A model generated the notes under the pieces. That model worked only from the letters and a program-made list of their open reading frames with translations, searched no databases and had not been told where the DNA came from. From assembly GCA_027257055.1 (NCBI GenBank), contig JAPVLO010000405.1:124001-188000 (forward strand): a stretch of DNA of 64,000 nt, in the 5' to 3' direction. This stretch comes from Cephalopachus bancanus. Lineage: Eukaryota > Chordata > Mammalia > Primates > Tarsiidae. Position numbers and translations under genes: made by a program. Positions 1 to 12,189 of this stretch are shown in pieces. The stretch's first letter is position 1. Every line of letters starts with the position of its first letter.

Positions 1-672
1 GGTGCAGATCAGGTGAGTAGGGAGGGTGTTCCAATACAGTTATTTGTTTACTGGCTAAAAACTCCCTCACAGATAGTGCTGTGTGAGCTGATGCATTGTC
101 ATGATGCAAGAGCTCCTTTGGGACCATTTTTGCACACACCTTTCTCAAGCCAAGATTTTCATTTAAGAGTTTTCTGTTTCTCTATCAATGTTTATTTGGT
201 CTGCTATGCTTCTCACCATTAGTCAATGATTTTGACACACAATTTAATATATTTTTGCAATGTTTTCATCAGTTCTGCTCATTACTGGCTGGCCTGACCT
301 CTCTTCTTCAGTGACACTTTCTCTCCCCTCAGAAAAACATTTAATCCATTTGTGTACTGCCATTTTCTTCATAGCCTATAAACTTGGACTAACATGTCCT
401 TGATTTCACTTCCACTCTTGCCAAGTTTAACAAAAAATTTAATGTGTGTTTGTTGCTCTCATTTAAGCTCCGACATTCTCACGATGGCACACAGTAACAT
501 ACAACAATGAACACCACTCAGCATGACACTGACACACATCAACATGAACACAGCCGTGACACACTGACATAGCAAGTTTATGAAACCTTACTGAGTTGAT
601 TGCACAGTGCTGTCAACATAAGTGCACAGTGGGCAAGTTTGTGAACTTGTTAGATGGTGTAAGTCTTTTTTA
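1..672 (-). mobile_element. Tc1/mariner transposon, decayed, cut by the window start
   Basis: Read on the minus strand, 495 down to about 330 gives the N-terminal helix-turn-helix region of a mariner transposase (MSELK, then a stop, then IKFFVKLGKSGSEI). Further on, 110 down to 1 gives the catalytic-core signature HHDNA followed by PPYSPDL. The copy is broken by internal stops and small indels, and its 3' part lies outside the window. Upstream of the start codon is a short 5' UTR rich in CATGTTGATGTG-like sequence. It resembles the Hsmar2 type more than the three deleted mariners elsewhere in the window, but I cannot fix the family. It is inactive. Confidence 0.75.
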
Positions 673-1239
673 AAACAGGAGAGCCAGATATTCAATTTGA
701 TAAGTTATCTGCTGCTTGAAGGTGCAATAGAACTAGGTCAAGCATCTACTTCATGACCCAAACCTGCACCCTCTGAAGGCGACACTATTAATAATAATGT
801 CATGTAGGAGCCAGGGCTGTCCCTGGGAAACTAGGCCCCCACAGTCTGATTAAGGATTACCTTCTTGTTATTACCTGCATATTCAGTAAAGTTGGTGACA
901 CCCAGATGACTTGTGTGAGTTTTTCAGAGGGAAACAAAAAAAGAAAAAAGAAGCCTGCTTTCAGATTTTGGATGGCGAGCGCTGAGCAGGAACAACTTCC
1001 GCATGATTGCTACACTCCATCCATCATACTGCCCCAGCAAGGACAGGACACAGTGCCTAGGAATGAGCCTGGGTAGGGCATGGAGCGCTCACTGTACTGG
1101 GTTTGAAATCAGCCAGTCTGAACCTCAGCCAACACGGTGGTTCCACCATGTTCCACTTTTCGTGCACTTTATTTCTCTCCATTCACTAGAAAGGAGTTAA
1201 ATATATTCTCACATTCTCAAGCAGGTATGGTAGAAAGAA
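673..1239. other. Unannotated sequence
   Basis: No repeat, exon or RNA gene recognised. Short open frames here (for example 1003-1200, plus) have no family features. Confidence 0.5.
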
Positions 1240-1730
1240 TCAGGACTTCCAATTCACTCAGACTCAGGTTTGAATCAGAGCTCCATCTTTTACCACCATC
1301 ACATTGATGACCTTACCCGAATCTGTTTTTTGTTATTTATTTATTTATTTGTTTGCTTATTTATCTATTTATAGGGACAGGATCTCAGTCATCCAGACTA
1401 GCGTGCAGTGGTGGAATCATAGCTCACTGCAGCCTTGAACTCCTGGCCTCAAGTGATCCTCCCCTCCTGAGTAGCTAGAACTATAGGTGCCCGCCCCCAT
1501 GCCCAGATAATTAAACACTTTTTTTTTAGAGAGATGGAGGTCTTGCTATGTTGCTCATGTTGGTCTCAAACTCCCGGCCTCAAGTGATCCTCCTGCCTCA
1601 GCTTCTCAAACTGGTGGGATTGCAGGTGTGAGCCACTGTGCCTACCTTTATTTCTTCATCGTTAAAATGGGGTAATAGCACCTAACTCATAAGGATATTC
1701 TAATGTTAAATCAGAATGTCAGACACCTAG
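1240..1730 (+). repeat. MIR SINE split by an Alu
   Basis: The left part (1240-1318) has the MIR body with GGTTTGAATC and a GATGACCTTACCC stretch. The right part (1652-1730) continues with TTCATCGTTAAAATGGGG and a CACCTAACTCATAAGG core. Together they form one plus-strand MIR with an Alu inserted in the middle. Confidence 0.7.
1331..1647 (-). mobile_element. Alu (old, AluJ-like), inserted in MIR
   Basis: Minus-strand dimeric Alu: right-arm sequence GCTCACTGCAGCCTTGAACTC and left-arm sequence with TGTTGCTCATGTTGGTCTC and GTGAGCCACTGTGCC. The poly(A) tail has become a TTTA repeat at 1331-1372. Its divergence suggests an early Alu. Confidence 0.85.
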
Positions 1731-1734
1731 TATG

Positions 1735-3235
1735 CCTGACCTCACATTTTCTTGGAACAACTTTTTTACTCCAGCCATTGTGGAGTAACCAACTTCATGC
1801 AACCTAATCAGACAGTCAAGGAAAGCTACATAATTTGGAAGGCCTGGTGCAAAATGAAAATCCAAAGCCCCTTGTTCTAAAACTGTTAAGCATTTCAAGG
1901 CAATGACATGAGTGCATTAAACCAAACAGTGGGACAGGTTGCATATCCGTGGCATGGGTCCCGCTGGCAGCTCCTCCCTCTGCCGTGCCGGTCATCTCTC
2001 CCTCTCTGCCCTTGTGCTACTCTGACACTGCGGCATTTGTACATGTGTAGTCTGGAAGGCTGAGCAAATTACAACCCATGGGGCAGCCCTGGAGCAACAG
2101 AGATTGGGAGCCACCAAATAGATGCCTTCTCTGTCACTCAGGTGGACAATTCAGAGGCGCATTCTACACGATGCCTCAGAGAGTCCAGTAGGATTAAGTT
2201 TTAGCTGACCATAGTGTAAACAGCCTGATGAGGAGACTGCAAATCTGCTTTCCCTCTATCCTTGTGCCTGCACACAAGTCCTTGTTTCAGACTCGGCTCT
2301 CAGGCTTGGACAAAGGAATGCTTTGGGTAAAGCCCCTTGCATAAACCTGTCCCATCACAGTTCTACCTGTTCCCTTCTGAAGTGTAAGAGATAGTGACTA
2401 GAAAAAAGAAGTGAGGATTAAATTCGAACTATAGTCCAGAAGAAGAAAACAAGAAGAAATGTTCCATCGTTCCGTCTTCTCAGTTCACCCCTCTCCTGAC
2501 CCATCCACCTTTCTCTGCCTCAATACCATGTACTCGGTATTTCTTTAAACCACAGCTGGCCACTCCTTCATACAACATTCTACAAATTTCATTATATTGA
2601 AGTCCTATTTTTTTCTGACATTCACTTGGACTTGATCCTGTAATAATCTCACTGGAAGAGAAAACATGATCATGACTCAGGCTCTGAATGGGGTAAGAGA
2701 GGAAAATTCACGAGTTTACCAATGATGCAATAAACTAATTTAAAGGAAGTAAAGTACTCTCAAGACACCGCTTTAAAAGAATAAAGGACAATTGGATTCT
2801 TGGCTAGCTAAAACCACATTCGGATAACTATAAAAACTTATATATTTTACTTTCTATAATGTGTGACAGTATTGTACTCTGAACTCTCAAAATAGTAGTC
2901 TTTCTCATTCAGCGGCACAGTTATTCAGTAACCTCTCTAAGGACTCATATTAGAACAGAAAAACTGTCAAACAGCACAATGACCTTGGCTGTGGCACCTG
3001 CCATCTACTAGATGCTCACTCTTCGGCAAGTTTCATTAAAAGTTCAATAATCCAACAAAATCCAGACTGATACTCTGTTAGATTACTGGTTTTGCCTATA
3101 CTTTTGGGTAGTATACTATTAATACCAAAGGAAGAAAAATAGATCTCAATTTTCATCATCTAATTTACAATAAAACATTTTTACATTTTACTCTAAAAGC
3201 ATAGTACTGTAAGTAACCAATATAACTGAAGAGTA
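1735..3235. other. Unannotated sequence
   Basis: About 1.5 kb with no recognised repeat or gene. Composition is ordinary and no long open frame is present. Confidence 0.5.
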
Positions 3236-3791
3236 TGAACAGGGACCCAAAAAACCTGGAATTATCTTTTGGAGGCCCCTTGAGGTATGCTTGGAAATGG
3301 TCAACCAAAGTTTTTATCTGGAAGTTTTGAGGAAGTTTTTATCTGGAAGTTGTGCCATGATTTGTGGGAGAAAACATCCCAAGTTGTGGCAAACAGGTGA
3401 CTGGTTCTTCCACTATAACAATGCACCTGCCTCCATTGTGATGAGTATTCAGCAGTTTTTGGCCAATAACTGCATGACCACCGTGACGTTTCCTCCCTAT
3501 TCACCCGATCTTGTCCCAAGCGAATGTTTTTTTTTGTTTCCCTGGAGGAAAAAAGTCCTCAAAGGGAGACATTTTGCCGATGTGTTAGAGGTAAAACAAC
3601 AAAAAAAATGGAAGAAGCGCCAAAAGGCATCAAAATGGATTAGCTCAAAAACTTTTGAGCAGTGGAAAAAGCATCTCCATAGGTGTATTGCATCAAACAG
3701 AGAGTACTTCAAAGGTGACTGAAGTTTAAACATGTAAGAATAAATACACAATTTTTAATAAACAAATTTTGGGTTTTTTGGGTCCCCTGTG
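3236..3791 (+). mobile_element. Internally deleted mariner, copy 1
   Basis: Flanked by TA (3234-3235 and 3792-3793). Inverted ends match: AGGGACCCAAAAAACC at 3241 and its complement at 3771-3787. Only about 60 bases of 5' end precede the middle of a mariner transposase. The frame 3291-3722 shows LWQTGDWFFHYNNAPA, then FPPYSPDLVPS and an FFLF segment, ending EQWKKHLHRCIASN. The N-terminal DNA-binding domain is missing, and the catalytic HHDN motif reads HYNN, so the second catalytic aspartate is lost. A 19-base piece of the 5' coding part (AAGTTTTTATCTGGAAG) is locally duplicated at 3307-3351. Copies 2 (48677) and 3 (57223) share the same 5' fusion. Confidence 0.85.
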
Positions 3792-3838
3792 TACCCTAAA
3801 ACTCACAGAAAACAATACACTATCAATATACTAGTAAA

Positions 3839-4058
3839 TTAACTTGGTGAGACCTCATCTCTACAATAAATCAAAAAAATTAGTCAAGTGTAGTAGCGCA
3901 CGCCTGTAGTACCAGCTACTTGGAAGGTTGAGGTGGAAGGATCGCCGGAGCCCAGCAGGTTGAGGCTGCGGTGGCCAGAAGCGGCCACTGCCCTCCAGTC
4001 TGGGAGACAGAGTGAGACTCCAACTCAAAAAAGAAAAAAAAAAGAAAAGAAAAGAAAT
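3839..4058 (+). mobile_element. Alu, 5'-truncated, lineage-specific type
   Basis: Begins at the end of the left arm (GAGACCTCATCTCTACAAT), continues through the right arm with the variant GGCTGCGGTGGCC segment, and ends in a GAAAA-rich tail (4026-4058). Confidence 0.85.
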
Positions 4059-4440
4059 CAGCAGTTTCGTAGGAGAAAGGAGTTTATTTTTCTAGGTAGC
4101 TGCTGATTTTTCATCATTCCTTTTCTTCCATTCATTGTAACACGACCAAAGGCTTCTCTTGACATGGATCCACGGCCACGGCAGGTTTCATCAGAAACAG
4201 ACTCTTACTGTAATGTGATGTCATAAACACTTTCTTCTTATGATTCTGCAACTCTTTCAGATGTAGCCAAGGAGAAAAGATTTTTCACTTCAATATATGT
4301 AAATATTCAAAATCGAGTTTCTATGATTGCTCTCAAGAGTAAACAGCATATCCTAGCCCAGTGCTGGGCATTTAGTAGGATTAGCTGGGAAAAAAAAAAT
4401 CACAATGTATTATGTTCATTAATTTATAAATAATTTTCCT
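4059..4440. other. Unannotated sequence
   Basis: Nothing recognised in this 380-base gap between an Alu and an old L1 end. Confidence 0.5.
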
Positions 4441-4444
4441 CAAA

Positions 4445-5245
4445 TTGATAAAGACTAACAAATTAGTAGGAAAATGGCCAAATGTATAAACAGATAGTTC
4501 ATAGAAATGGAAAGACAACATAGCTCTGGAGGATATGAAGTAATGTACAAAATTACTCAAAGCAAAAGAAGTGCAAGTTAAAGCAACACTCAGCCACTAT
4601 TTTTCAACTATTAGGCAATGATCAAAAAGTTTAATAACACACTGTGTTGGAAAGTGTATGGGGAAATAGACAATATCATACATTGCTGGAAGGAATGTAA
4701 ATTGATTCAACCTTTCTGAAGTGCAATTTTGCAATATATATCAGATAATCTACCAAACACAGAAAATTCCTTTTTTTAGGAATTTCTCTTATAGATGTAT
4801 TCAAACAATTGCAAAACAATACATATGAATGATTTCACTGCAGCAATGCCTGCTGTAGCAAAAGACTGGAAACAACCTTCATGTCCATCAATAGGTGGCG
4901 GGTTAAATAAATCAGGATATATCCATTCTATGAAGAACTTGGCAGCCATAACAATTAATGAAGATACTCTTTTGTAACAATATGAAATGATTCAAATATT
5001 AAGTTAAAAAAACACAAGGAGCAAGACTGTGGGAAGAGTATGTTATCATTTGTATGAAGTGGAGGAAGGAAGTATCTACATACACATTTACTGGCATATG
5101 CATAAATACTTCTGGAAGTGTATTTACAAATCTGATAGCATTGTTTCAGGAACAGAACAGAAGGGAGATTTTCATTTTAAGCCTTTTGATAATTTTTGAA
5201 TGATGTGAATGTGTTTCCTATTCAAAAACAAGCAAAACTTAGATT
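4445..5245 (+). mobile_element. L1M-type LINE 3' end
   Basis: Plus-strand ORF2 tail remnants: GCAAGTTAAAGCAACACTC (start of the conserved C-terminal part), then ACTGGAAACAACCTTCATG with TCCATCAATAGG, followed by a diverged 3' UTR ending near TTCAAAAACAAGCAAAA. The high divergence suits an old mammalian subfamily (L1M4/L1ME-like). The 5' end is missing. Confidence 0.75.
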
Positions 5246-5264
5246 TAAATAAAAAGACATTCTT

Positions 5265-5427
5265 GGCTGAGCATTAGGAACTCTGACCACTGATTCTGTC
5301 TCAACCTCCATCGTCTCAAGTCACTGCAGTTCTCTGTGGCTTATTTCTTCCTTCAAAAAATAAGGAAGTTAGACTGGCAAATCTTTAAGTTCCCTTCTAA
5401 TTTTAGAGTTTCCATCATGTGTAAGAA
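5265..5427 (+). repeat. MIR-type SINE
   Basis: Plus-strand match to the MIR body, ending in TTTAAGTTCCCTTCTAATTT and AGAGTTTCCATCAT, the tail seen in MIR/MIR3-like SINEs. Old and diverged. Confidence 0.45.
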
Positions 5428-6800
5428 ATCATGGCTTAAATGAGAAAACAGAATAATATTTTTATGCATCTCACTATTAAACTTAATGGTGGCTCTGGCC
5501 TATGCAGCTGTGATTCCATTACTTCACAGTCATGTAGCAAAAGTCTTGATTCATTACAAACAGCCCCACCCCTCCTTACAAACACATGACATCAACATAG
5601 TCTTTATGAAAATCAGAGGTGTGCACGCAGAGCCCTGTAACCACATGCCAAGCAAGAAGGTGCCTGTCACTTTCCAAATCAGGACTCCTGAAGACAGGCG
5701 CTTCTCACTTTCTGGCACAATCCACTTAAGGAACGCCGAAGACCCCAAGGACTAGCCATCCAATCCATTCTCACTGTGGTGAGAATCTGCTTCATCAATA
5801 TAGAAGCATGCTGATTTATATCTGTGTATACTTAGTGGCTTACAAGTTGGCATACACAACTTAAAGTCTACTTAAGATGAGAAGTAAGGGCCAAGCATAC
5901 AGTTGTTGCAAATATAAATGCTTTATACTGTAGCTAGCCAAACAACTCACAACACCGACAGTGATTTATAATTACAAAGCAAAAAAGCAGCAACTAAACA
6001 TAATACAATACTCAAGAGAACAGGAATGATGTGGGAATAAGTGTTTCTCCTTGATACTGTGGGAATTTCAACCATCCACATGTGAACAAACTCAAAAGAT
6101 TTGCAAACTTGCCCAAAACGACATAGTAGTCAGACCCTTTAGCCACAAAGATACTACATTACAGTTCTCTAGTTACTTGCTAATTTTTTTTCTTTTTTCT
6201 TTTTGCGAAATTCCTTTCAGTTTATTATCATTAGATCATATCCATTTTGTCTAATCCCACTTCTGTGCACTCTTCACCAAACTTGGCATAAAAAATACTC
6301 AGATTTTCCTTTTTTTTGCCGGAGAAGGGAGGGTGAGGTCTTCATGTCATGTTGTGTAAAAGGCTGTCATGTTGTGTAAAACTTTCACTAAATAAACTAT
6401 CATGCTTTTCTCTTCTTAATCATTCTTTTGTTATAGGGGCCTCAGCCATGAACTTTGCAATGGGTGAGGAAAATACATGACTTTTTTTTTCCCTATAGTT
6501 TTTGGCAACCCAGATGGGACAGTGAGACACCCCACTTGCTCTAGAGCTTGCAGATGGGATCCTGGGACAACGGACAAAAGCCAGTGAAAGGTAAGAATCT
6601 TTACCAAGGCCAACTCTTCCACATCTTTGTTTGCAGTGCCTGGTTGAGAGGAAGGTAAAAATGTCTTCTTATCCTTTCCTTTCAAAATTTAGATTTCCAA
6701 AAGAAAAAACATTTGTTTGAATTGTGACTCTTGTGTATATTTAGATATACATTTGTTATGGATCCTTTTCCTCCCAGGGACAGTTACTGCTTTCCTGTAA
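5428..6800. other. Unannotated sequence
   Basis: No repeat or gene recognised. An open frame of 89 codons at 5486-5755 (plus) has no recognisable domain. A 17-base direct repeat (TGTCATGTTGTGTAAAA) lies at 6345-6380. Confidence 0.4.
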
Positions 6801-7315
6801 AAAGAAACTCCACTACTTGGTATCTACACCCCAAAAGAGAAAGCAATATATCAAAAGATACCAGCTCTTGTATTTTTATCTTGTATTTTGCTATTCACAA
6901 TGGCAAAGATGTAGAATCAACCTAGTTGTCCATCAGTGGATGATTGGATAAAGAAAATGTGGTATATATACACAGTAAAATGCTATTCTGCCATAAAAAT
7001 AATAAAAATCATGCCTCTTACAGCAACATGGATGGAACTGGAGGCCATTATTTTCAGTGAAAGACACTCTTTTCAGACACGGAAAGGCAAATACTGTGTG
7101 TTCTCACTTATAAGTGGGTGTTAAATAATGTGTACACAGAATTGGAGAGTGGAATGGTAGATGATAGAGACTCAGAAGAGTAGGGGGTTCAAAGGGTAGA
7201 GATGGTGATGTAAGTTATCTGGATGATGGATACCCTAAAAACCCTGACTTGACCACTAGGCAATTTGTGCATGTTATAAAATTACACGTGTACCATATAG
7301 CCTGGACATTTACAC
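6801..7315 (+). mobile_element. L1 3' end (primate/L1MA-like)
   Basis: ORF2 C-terminus (AATGGCAAAGATGTAGAATC, ATGGATGGAACTGGAGGCC, TTCTCACTTATAAGTGGG) and 3' UTR (TACCCTAAAAACCCTGACTT, GTGCATGTTATAAAATTAC) on the plus strand. 5'-truncated, moderate divergence. Confidence 0.85.
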
Positions 7316-10185
7316 AAAAACTTCACCAAGAACAACAAAAAGAGGGTACAAAAAGATGCAGCCCACCCAAGATCCAGAACCACTTCCAAAGATAGCCAAA
7401 AGAAAGAAACACACAGATTACACCTCCTTACTACCTTGAGAGCTGGCAACAGTAAGTACATTGGCCATAAATGGAGTTCAACCCATATCTCTGTCTGAAA
7501 ATGTTCTTGGGGATCCCAGTCTGCAGTTGACCACCCCCACACACAAAACTGACACATATTATCCTGACAGGTAGAAAGTAAAGCCAAGTTGTCAGGAAAC
7601 CTGACAATTCAATTATGAGAACCAAATTTTAGTCCACTTCAATAACTCATTTACTAGATTACTGGTAATTATTCCTTACTTATAATCTAAAACTGAGAGC
7701 TTATGGCACATTCGCCTCTACTTTCCTAATTGTACAATACTAAAAATTTTTATTTCTACATTTTAAGGATCAAATGAGTTGGAACAATATTTTATAAACT
7801 ACAATGGGGTTAATATATTGTGCAAATGTAAACTATGATTAAATCCTGAGGTGGCTCTGGCTGTAATACCTTGAGTTGCTATGGACAATAACTTTTGAAT
7901 TGTTAAAGATCTCAAAGGAACCCCATATGTGTGAGGAATTTTGACACATGTTAATAATTAGTTGAGTATTAAAATTAAAGCTACTTATAAAGCATTGCTT
8001 AGGAATGTGTATATTGGGGGTAAACTGATAGGTTTATATAATATGCATATATTTGACGAGTACAGATAAATTTCCTAACAAGCATGTTTTGCTGGTGCAC
8101 TCAATCTTTAGTTTCTGACACGCAACTGTTGAGGAAATGAAATGGGCCAAATTTTCACATTCTCCACTTGGGAAATATACCCTGGAGATATTTAATGAAA
8201 CACTCTGCTTTTTTGCAATCATTATATCAGTATATACAAACTTACCTTCAGGATCTGTTTTAATTACAAATGTGTCTTGCATAAACATGTGGCATCATTT
8301 CAGTATGTTCATTACCTTTTTGCTTCATCCTTCAATTCACAAAGCAAGTTTAATTGTGGTATAGTCATCAACTCTTCTTTAGTCTTAAGATTTCCAGAGA
8401 TATCAGTTCAGTTGGAATTTATAGAAATAGTCATCTGGCAGGTTGCCCCTGACTGGGTTCCACATGAGAGGACAGTATTAATCAATGTTCTGGAAAACAC
8501 GTAAGCACCAAAGTCAAATTAATCTATGCTCTATCCCATAGGGCTGCGATTATGGAAATAGATTCACATATTTTAGTAATAATGTTTGCAGTCACAATTC
8601 TTTCTCAAATGAAACCTGAAGCAGTCATGCAGATTAGCACTGGTCTAACATTTTAAAACTTTGTTCTTAATCGGTGCTTCGGAGGAAATGATTGCAACCT
8701 TCTTGTGTACTTATTCTCCCTACTTCGCTAGGGTAACGTGAAGCTTAATTAGACTTATGTTGAGGTTATTTGCTCCTCTGAAGTTTAAGTTTCTACGGAT
8801 CTTGAATCATTAAATAATTGCAGTGGAAACAATAAAAACAATCCTTTCCTCAAATCAAAAGCAATTTGAAAACTCCCAAGGTACCTGAGGCTGGAGGGAT
8901 TGAAATGTAATTAGTTGGGAGATATACAAATACTTATTTGAAACAGTGGACCAGAAGTTGATTCTCAGATGAGGAGTCAAAATAAAAAGCCACAGCGAGT
9001 GCATACAAGCAGGCAAACTTGTGAAGAAAGTTGGAGAGCTTCAGGAGAAAAGAAGCAGTATAAAGTTATTAGAATTGGGTGATGTTGGTAAACATTGAGG
9101 GCAATTTAGGTGGTTTTCCGTAATAAGGGTTCAGTGCCCTGAGGAGAGATGGTTTCATTGAATTGGCATTCAAGTGGTTGAAAGAAAAGCAAATTTGACT
9201 GGCCACCAAAAAGTAGATTTGAGACCTACACCAAAAACAAAAGAAAAAAGAGTTATCTTCCAAATAAGGAAAGATGGAAAGGTGAGACCAGAGATAAATT
9301 GCTCTGTCCTTATACTAAGCAATTGTTTTGTACCTTTCTGCCCACCAAGATGCATAAGACAAATTATGTTTACATTTAGACACATACCCCACAAGCAAAA
9401 ACAGAACAAACAAACAAAAAACCCAAACAAACTTAGGACATGTGCAATTTTCCACCCCATTTCATTCCTTTGTCTTCCACTCCAGAATTGTAACATGTGA
9501 CTGGACCATCTGTGGGATATAAGTACTCGAATGTGTAGGAAAAGTAGTAATTCATTACTTGGAATGACTTCACAAAAGATTTCGATGCCTCAGGTGGTTA
9601 CCTAGCAAAGGTCAGACAACATAGAAAGGGCAACTGGAAATGCCTTGAGAAGGCCAAAGTGTCTGACTACTTGTCAATAAGCTCACGCATGAGAGCCCAC
9701 AGGTAAAATGAATTAGACATTCCCCAAAGACTCTCTGGATCTGAGCCCTGTCGCCTACTATCGGTCCTCCAGACCAAGAACCACGATTTCTCTACTGAGT
9801 TCAAGCAAAACAAAATTCATTCCAAATTTTAAAAATTACAACCTACATATTTTAAATTTTGGAAAACTTTTGAAACCACATCAGTTCATTCCTCAATATG
9901 TAAATTTCTTAACAATGTTCTACTAAGGATAGAATGAATGTAAAAACAAAAATTTCACCACCCAGGGAACTTGCTTCTGATTTGGGTCTTTTTGAAAATC
10001 CGAAACTAAAACCCGCCATGGGATGTTGAAGTCTATAGAGTAAGTCCAAAAAAGTCTTTCTGATTTCATATATTTTAGGAAACTTATTTTGTATATTTCT
10101 CTTATCTGAGATACAGTACTTATTGACATTGCCATTCAGATTGGCATTTAATCACATACTCCCTGAATGTTTATTTAATTTTTCT
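7316..10185. other. Unannotated sequence
   Basis: About 2.9 kb with no recognised repeat, exon or RNA gene. Open frames up to 108 codons on both strands at 9170-9500 are mutual shadows in A-rich sequence and have no family features. Confidence 0.45.
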
Positions 10186-10189
10186 GTTA

Positions 10190-10300
10190 TGTCTTATCTC
10201 TCCAATTAGATGATAAATTCTAGATGATAAAGATTGTATTCCTCTCAGCCTTAGGGTAATGCAAAGCACAAGGAAGATATTTGGTTAAATGCTATATAAT
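10190..10300 (+). repeat. L2 LINE 3' end
   Basis: Degraded plus-strand L2 tail: CTAGATGATAAAGATTGTAT then GCAAAGCACAAGGAAGATAT. Short and diverged. Confidence 0.4.
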
Positions 10301-11062
10301 TAATGAGGTAAATTTAATTAATTTGCATATTTCTCTAACTCATTTTTTTCTTTCTAAGGATTTTTTGTGAGTTTATTTAAATGCCATTTCAATTAAAGTA
10401 AGCAAAAAAAATATATTTTTATATGTGTGCATGTGTGTTTATGTGTAATACCTAAAGGTAACAGACATGTCATAAACGGAATTAAGAACAATATGTCTGC
10501 CTTAAATCAGATACATCATCAAAAACTAAGTATACTTTTAATCTTGGACAGAAACTGCTTTAGTATGAGAGTGTTGGTGAACTCTTGGGGAAAATAGACT
10601 AAAATGTACATTTGAATCTAAGGAATCTCATTGTTCCACAGATTAAACTCCTAATGACATATGCTGAATTTGTTTTGATGTATCATTCTAATGGTTTTCA
10701 TCTGTGTCCATTTTGCTACTGAAAGTTATATTCTCCTGGTATCACTTCCTGAAAGAAAGCTCTTATCAAGATACCTGCAAAAGTATAAATCTAAGCAAGA
10801 TAAGTTAGATTATTCAATTTATAGAAATTTGCATTTATAGCCACATGATTACTTTAAGAGTTAAAATTCAGGACTGTACGTATGCCCCTGGCCATTTTTG
10901 CAGATATTAATTTCAACCTATAAAACAATATGAAAGCTAGCAACTTAATTTCTAATGTTATGCTCACTATAAGGAAAATTACACTGAGGAAAAGAGGTCA
11001 ACAAACACCATGTATGGATAACCTGAATGCCTAAAGGGACAGAGAAAAATATTAGGTTAGGT
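10301..11062. other. Unannotated sequence
   Basis: AT-rich, with nothing recognised. Confidence 0.45.
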
Positions 11063-11324
11063 CAGTGGTTCTCAATTATTATTGAATAGAAACCTGGATG
11101 CTTTTAAAAGATATAATTGCTTATCTCTCATCCCCAGAGATTCTGATTTATTTTGTCTGGGAGGCTCCCAGGCATCTGTAATTTTAAAAGTTCATCAGGG
11201 CCAGGACCTGAAGTCCCAGGAAATTGAGACAATAGGATCACTTGAGCCTAGGAGTTTGAAGTCAGCCTGGACAACATAGCAAGACCCCATCAAAAATTGT
11301 ACAGCTAGAGTTGAGAACCATTAG
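11063..11324. mobile_element. MER5A hAT-type element, split by an Alu fragment
   Basis: Terminal inverted repeats CAGTGGTTCTCAA (11063) and TTGAGAACCATTAG (11311-11324). The internal part shows CCCCAGAGATTCTGATTTA and CAGGCATCTGTAATTTTAAA, typical of MER5A (a non-autonomous Charlie/hAT relative). An Alu-related fragment sits near the right end. Confidence 0.85.
11198..11301 (+). mobile_element. Alu monomer fragment inside MER5A
   Basis: GGATCACTTGAGCCTAGGAG, then CAGCCTGGACAACATAGCAA and GACCCCATCAAAAA, on the plus strand. The first third is shortened. It is an old FLAM/AluJ-like piece. Confidence 0.75.
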
Positions 11325-12185
11325 GCTAAATGATAAAAGAATTACAAATAAGCTTCCTAAAAAGACACTTAAATTTTCCCTCTGTACACTTCCAGTGCTA
11401 ATTCAGGCAAAGTCTGAATTACTCTTAAGTATGCCCCTCTTCTTGCAACTCATACCAAAGTTAACAGACACATACACACGTCTGTAGATTTCTCATGAAA
11501 ACCAGCTGTTAAAATTACACTGTGTGTAGCTAGAGCCAAAATTTTAAAGACTGAATTTATAACTAACATTAATTCTTTAATACTATTGCATTTCCATGGG
11601 CTCTTTTGATCTAAGTGATAAAAGCAAAATCAATCAAATTTGAGTGAAAAAAGTAGTGCATTTAATCAGTTAATAACTGGAAAGGACTGGAGTAGATCTC
11701 ACATCAAGCACGATAGATCCAGGACCCAAACAGTGTCACCCCGACTTGGTTTTTCACTCTCTCTCTCTCTCTTTCTCTTATACTCCCTTGCTCCAGTTCT
11801 TAGCTCTGCTTTCCTCTAGCTATCGATGACATTTTCTCTGTTAATTATTATACTCCAAGTGATGGGAACCCCAGGTTCACCTCTTTATAAGCCTACTGAC
11901 CCGAAAGGCAAAAGGTGGTCTTTCCTGCTCCTTCAGTACAAAAGTCCTGGACAAGAATTCCCATTGCCCCAAATTGGGTCACAAGCCTATGCTAAAAAAG
12001 TTATCTATCTATAAATATGTCACTCAAAAATCAAGTTGAGTTTTAAAACATTAATAGGAAAGAACATAGGAAAGAAGCTTTAGTAGAGGACCAATTTGGA
12101 GAATTCTGTCTGTCTGAAACAAATTTTACGTAACATGAGATGCAGTGGTTGAATTACATAAATAGTCAAAGATCATATCAAAGAT
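11325..12185. other. Unannotated sequence with a short CT repeat
   Basis: No gene recognised. A CT-rich simple repeat lies at 11757-11778. Confidence 0.45.
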
Positions 12186-12189
12186 AGAT

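Noticed and set aside
3497..3751. 84-codon minus-strand frame
   Set aside because: Antisense shadow of the mariner transposase remnant.
9170..9500. Two opposite 108-codon open frames
   Set aside because: They are near mirror shadows over A-rich, low-complexity DNA with no recognisable protein family.
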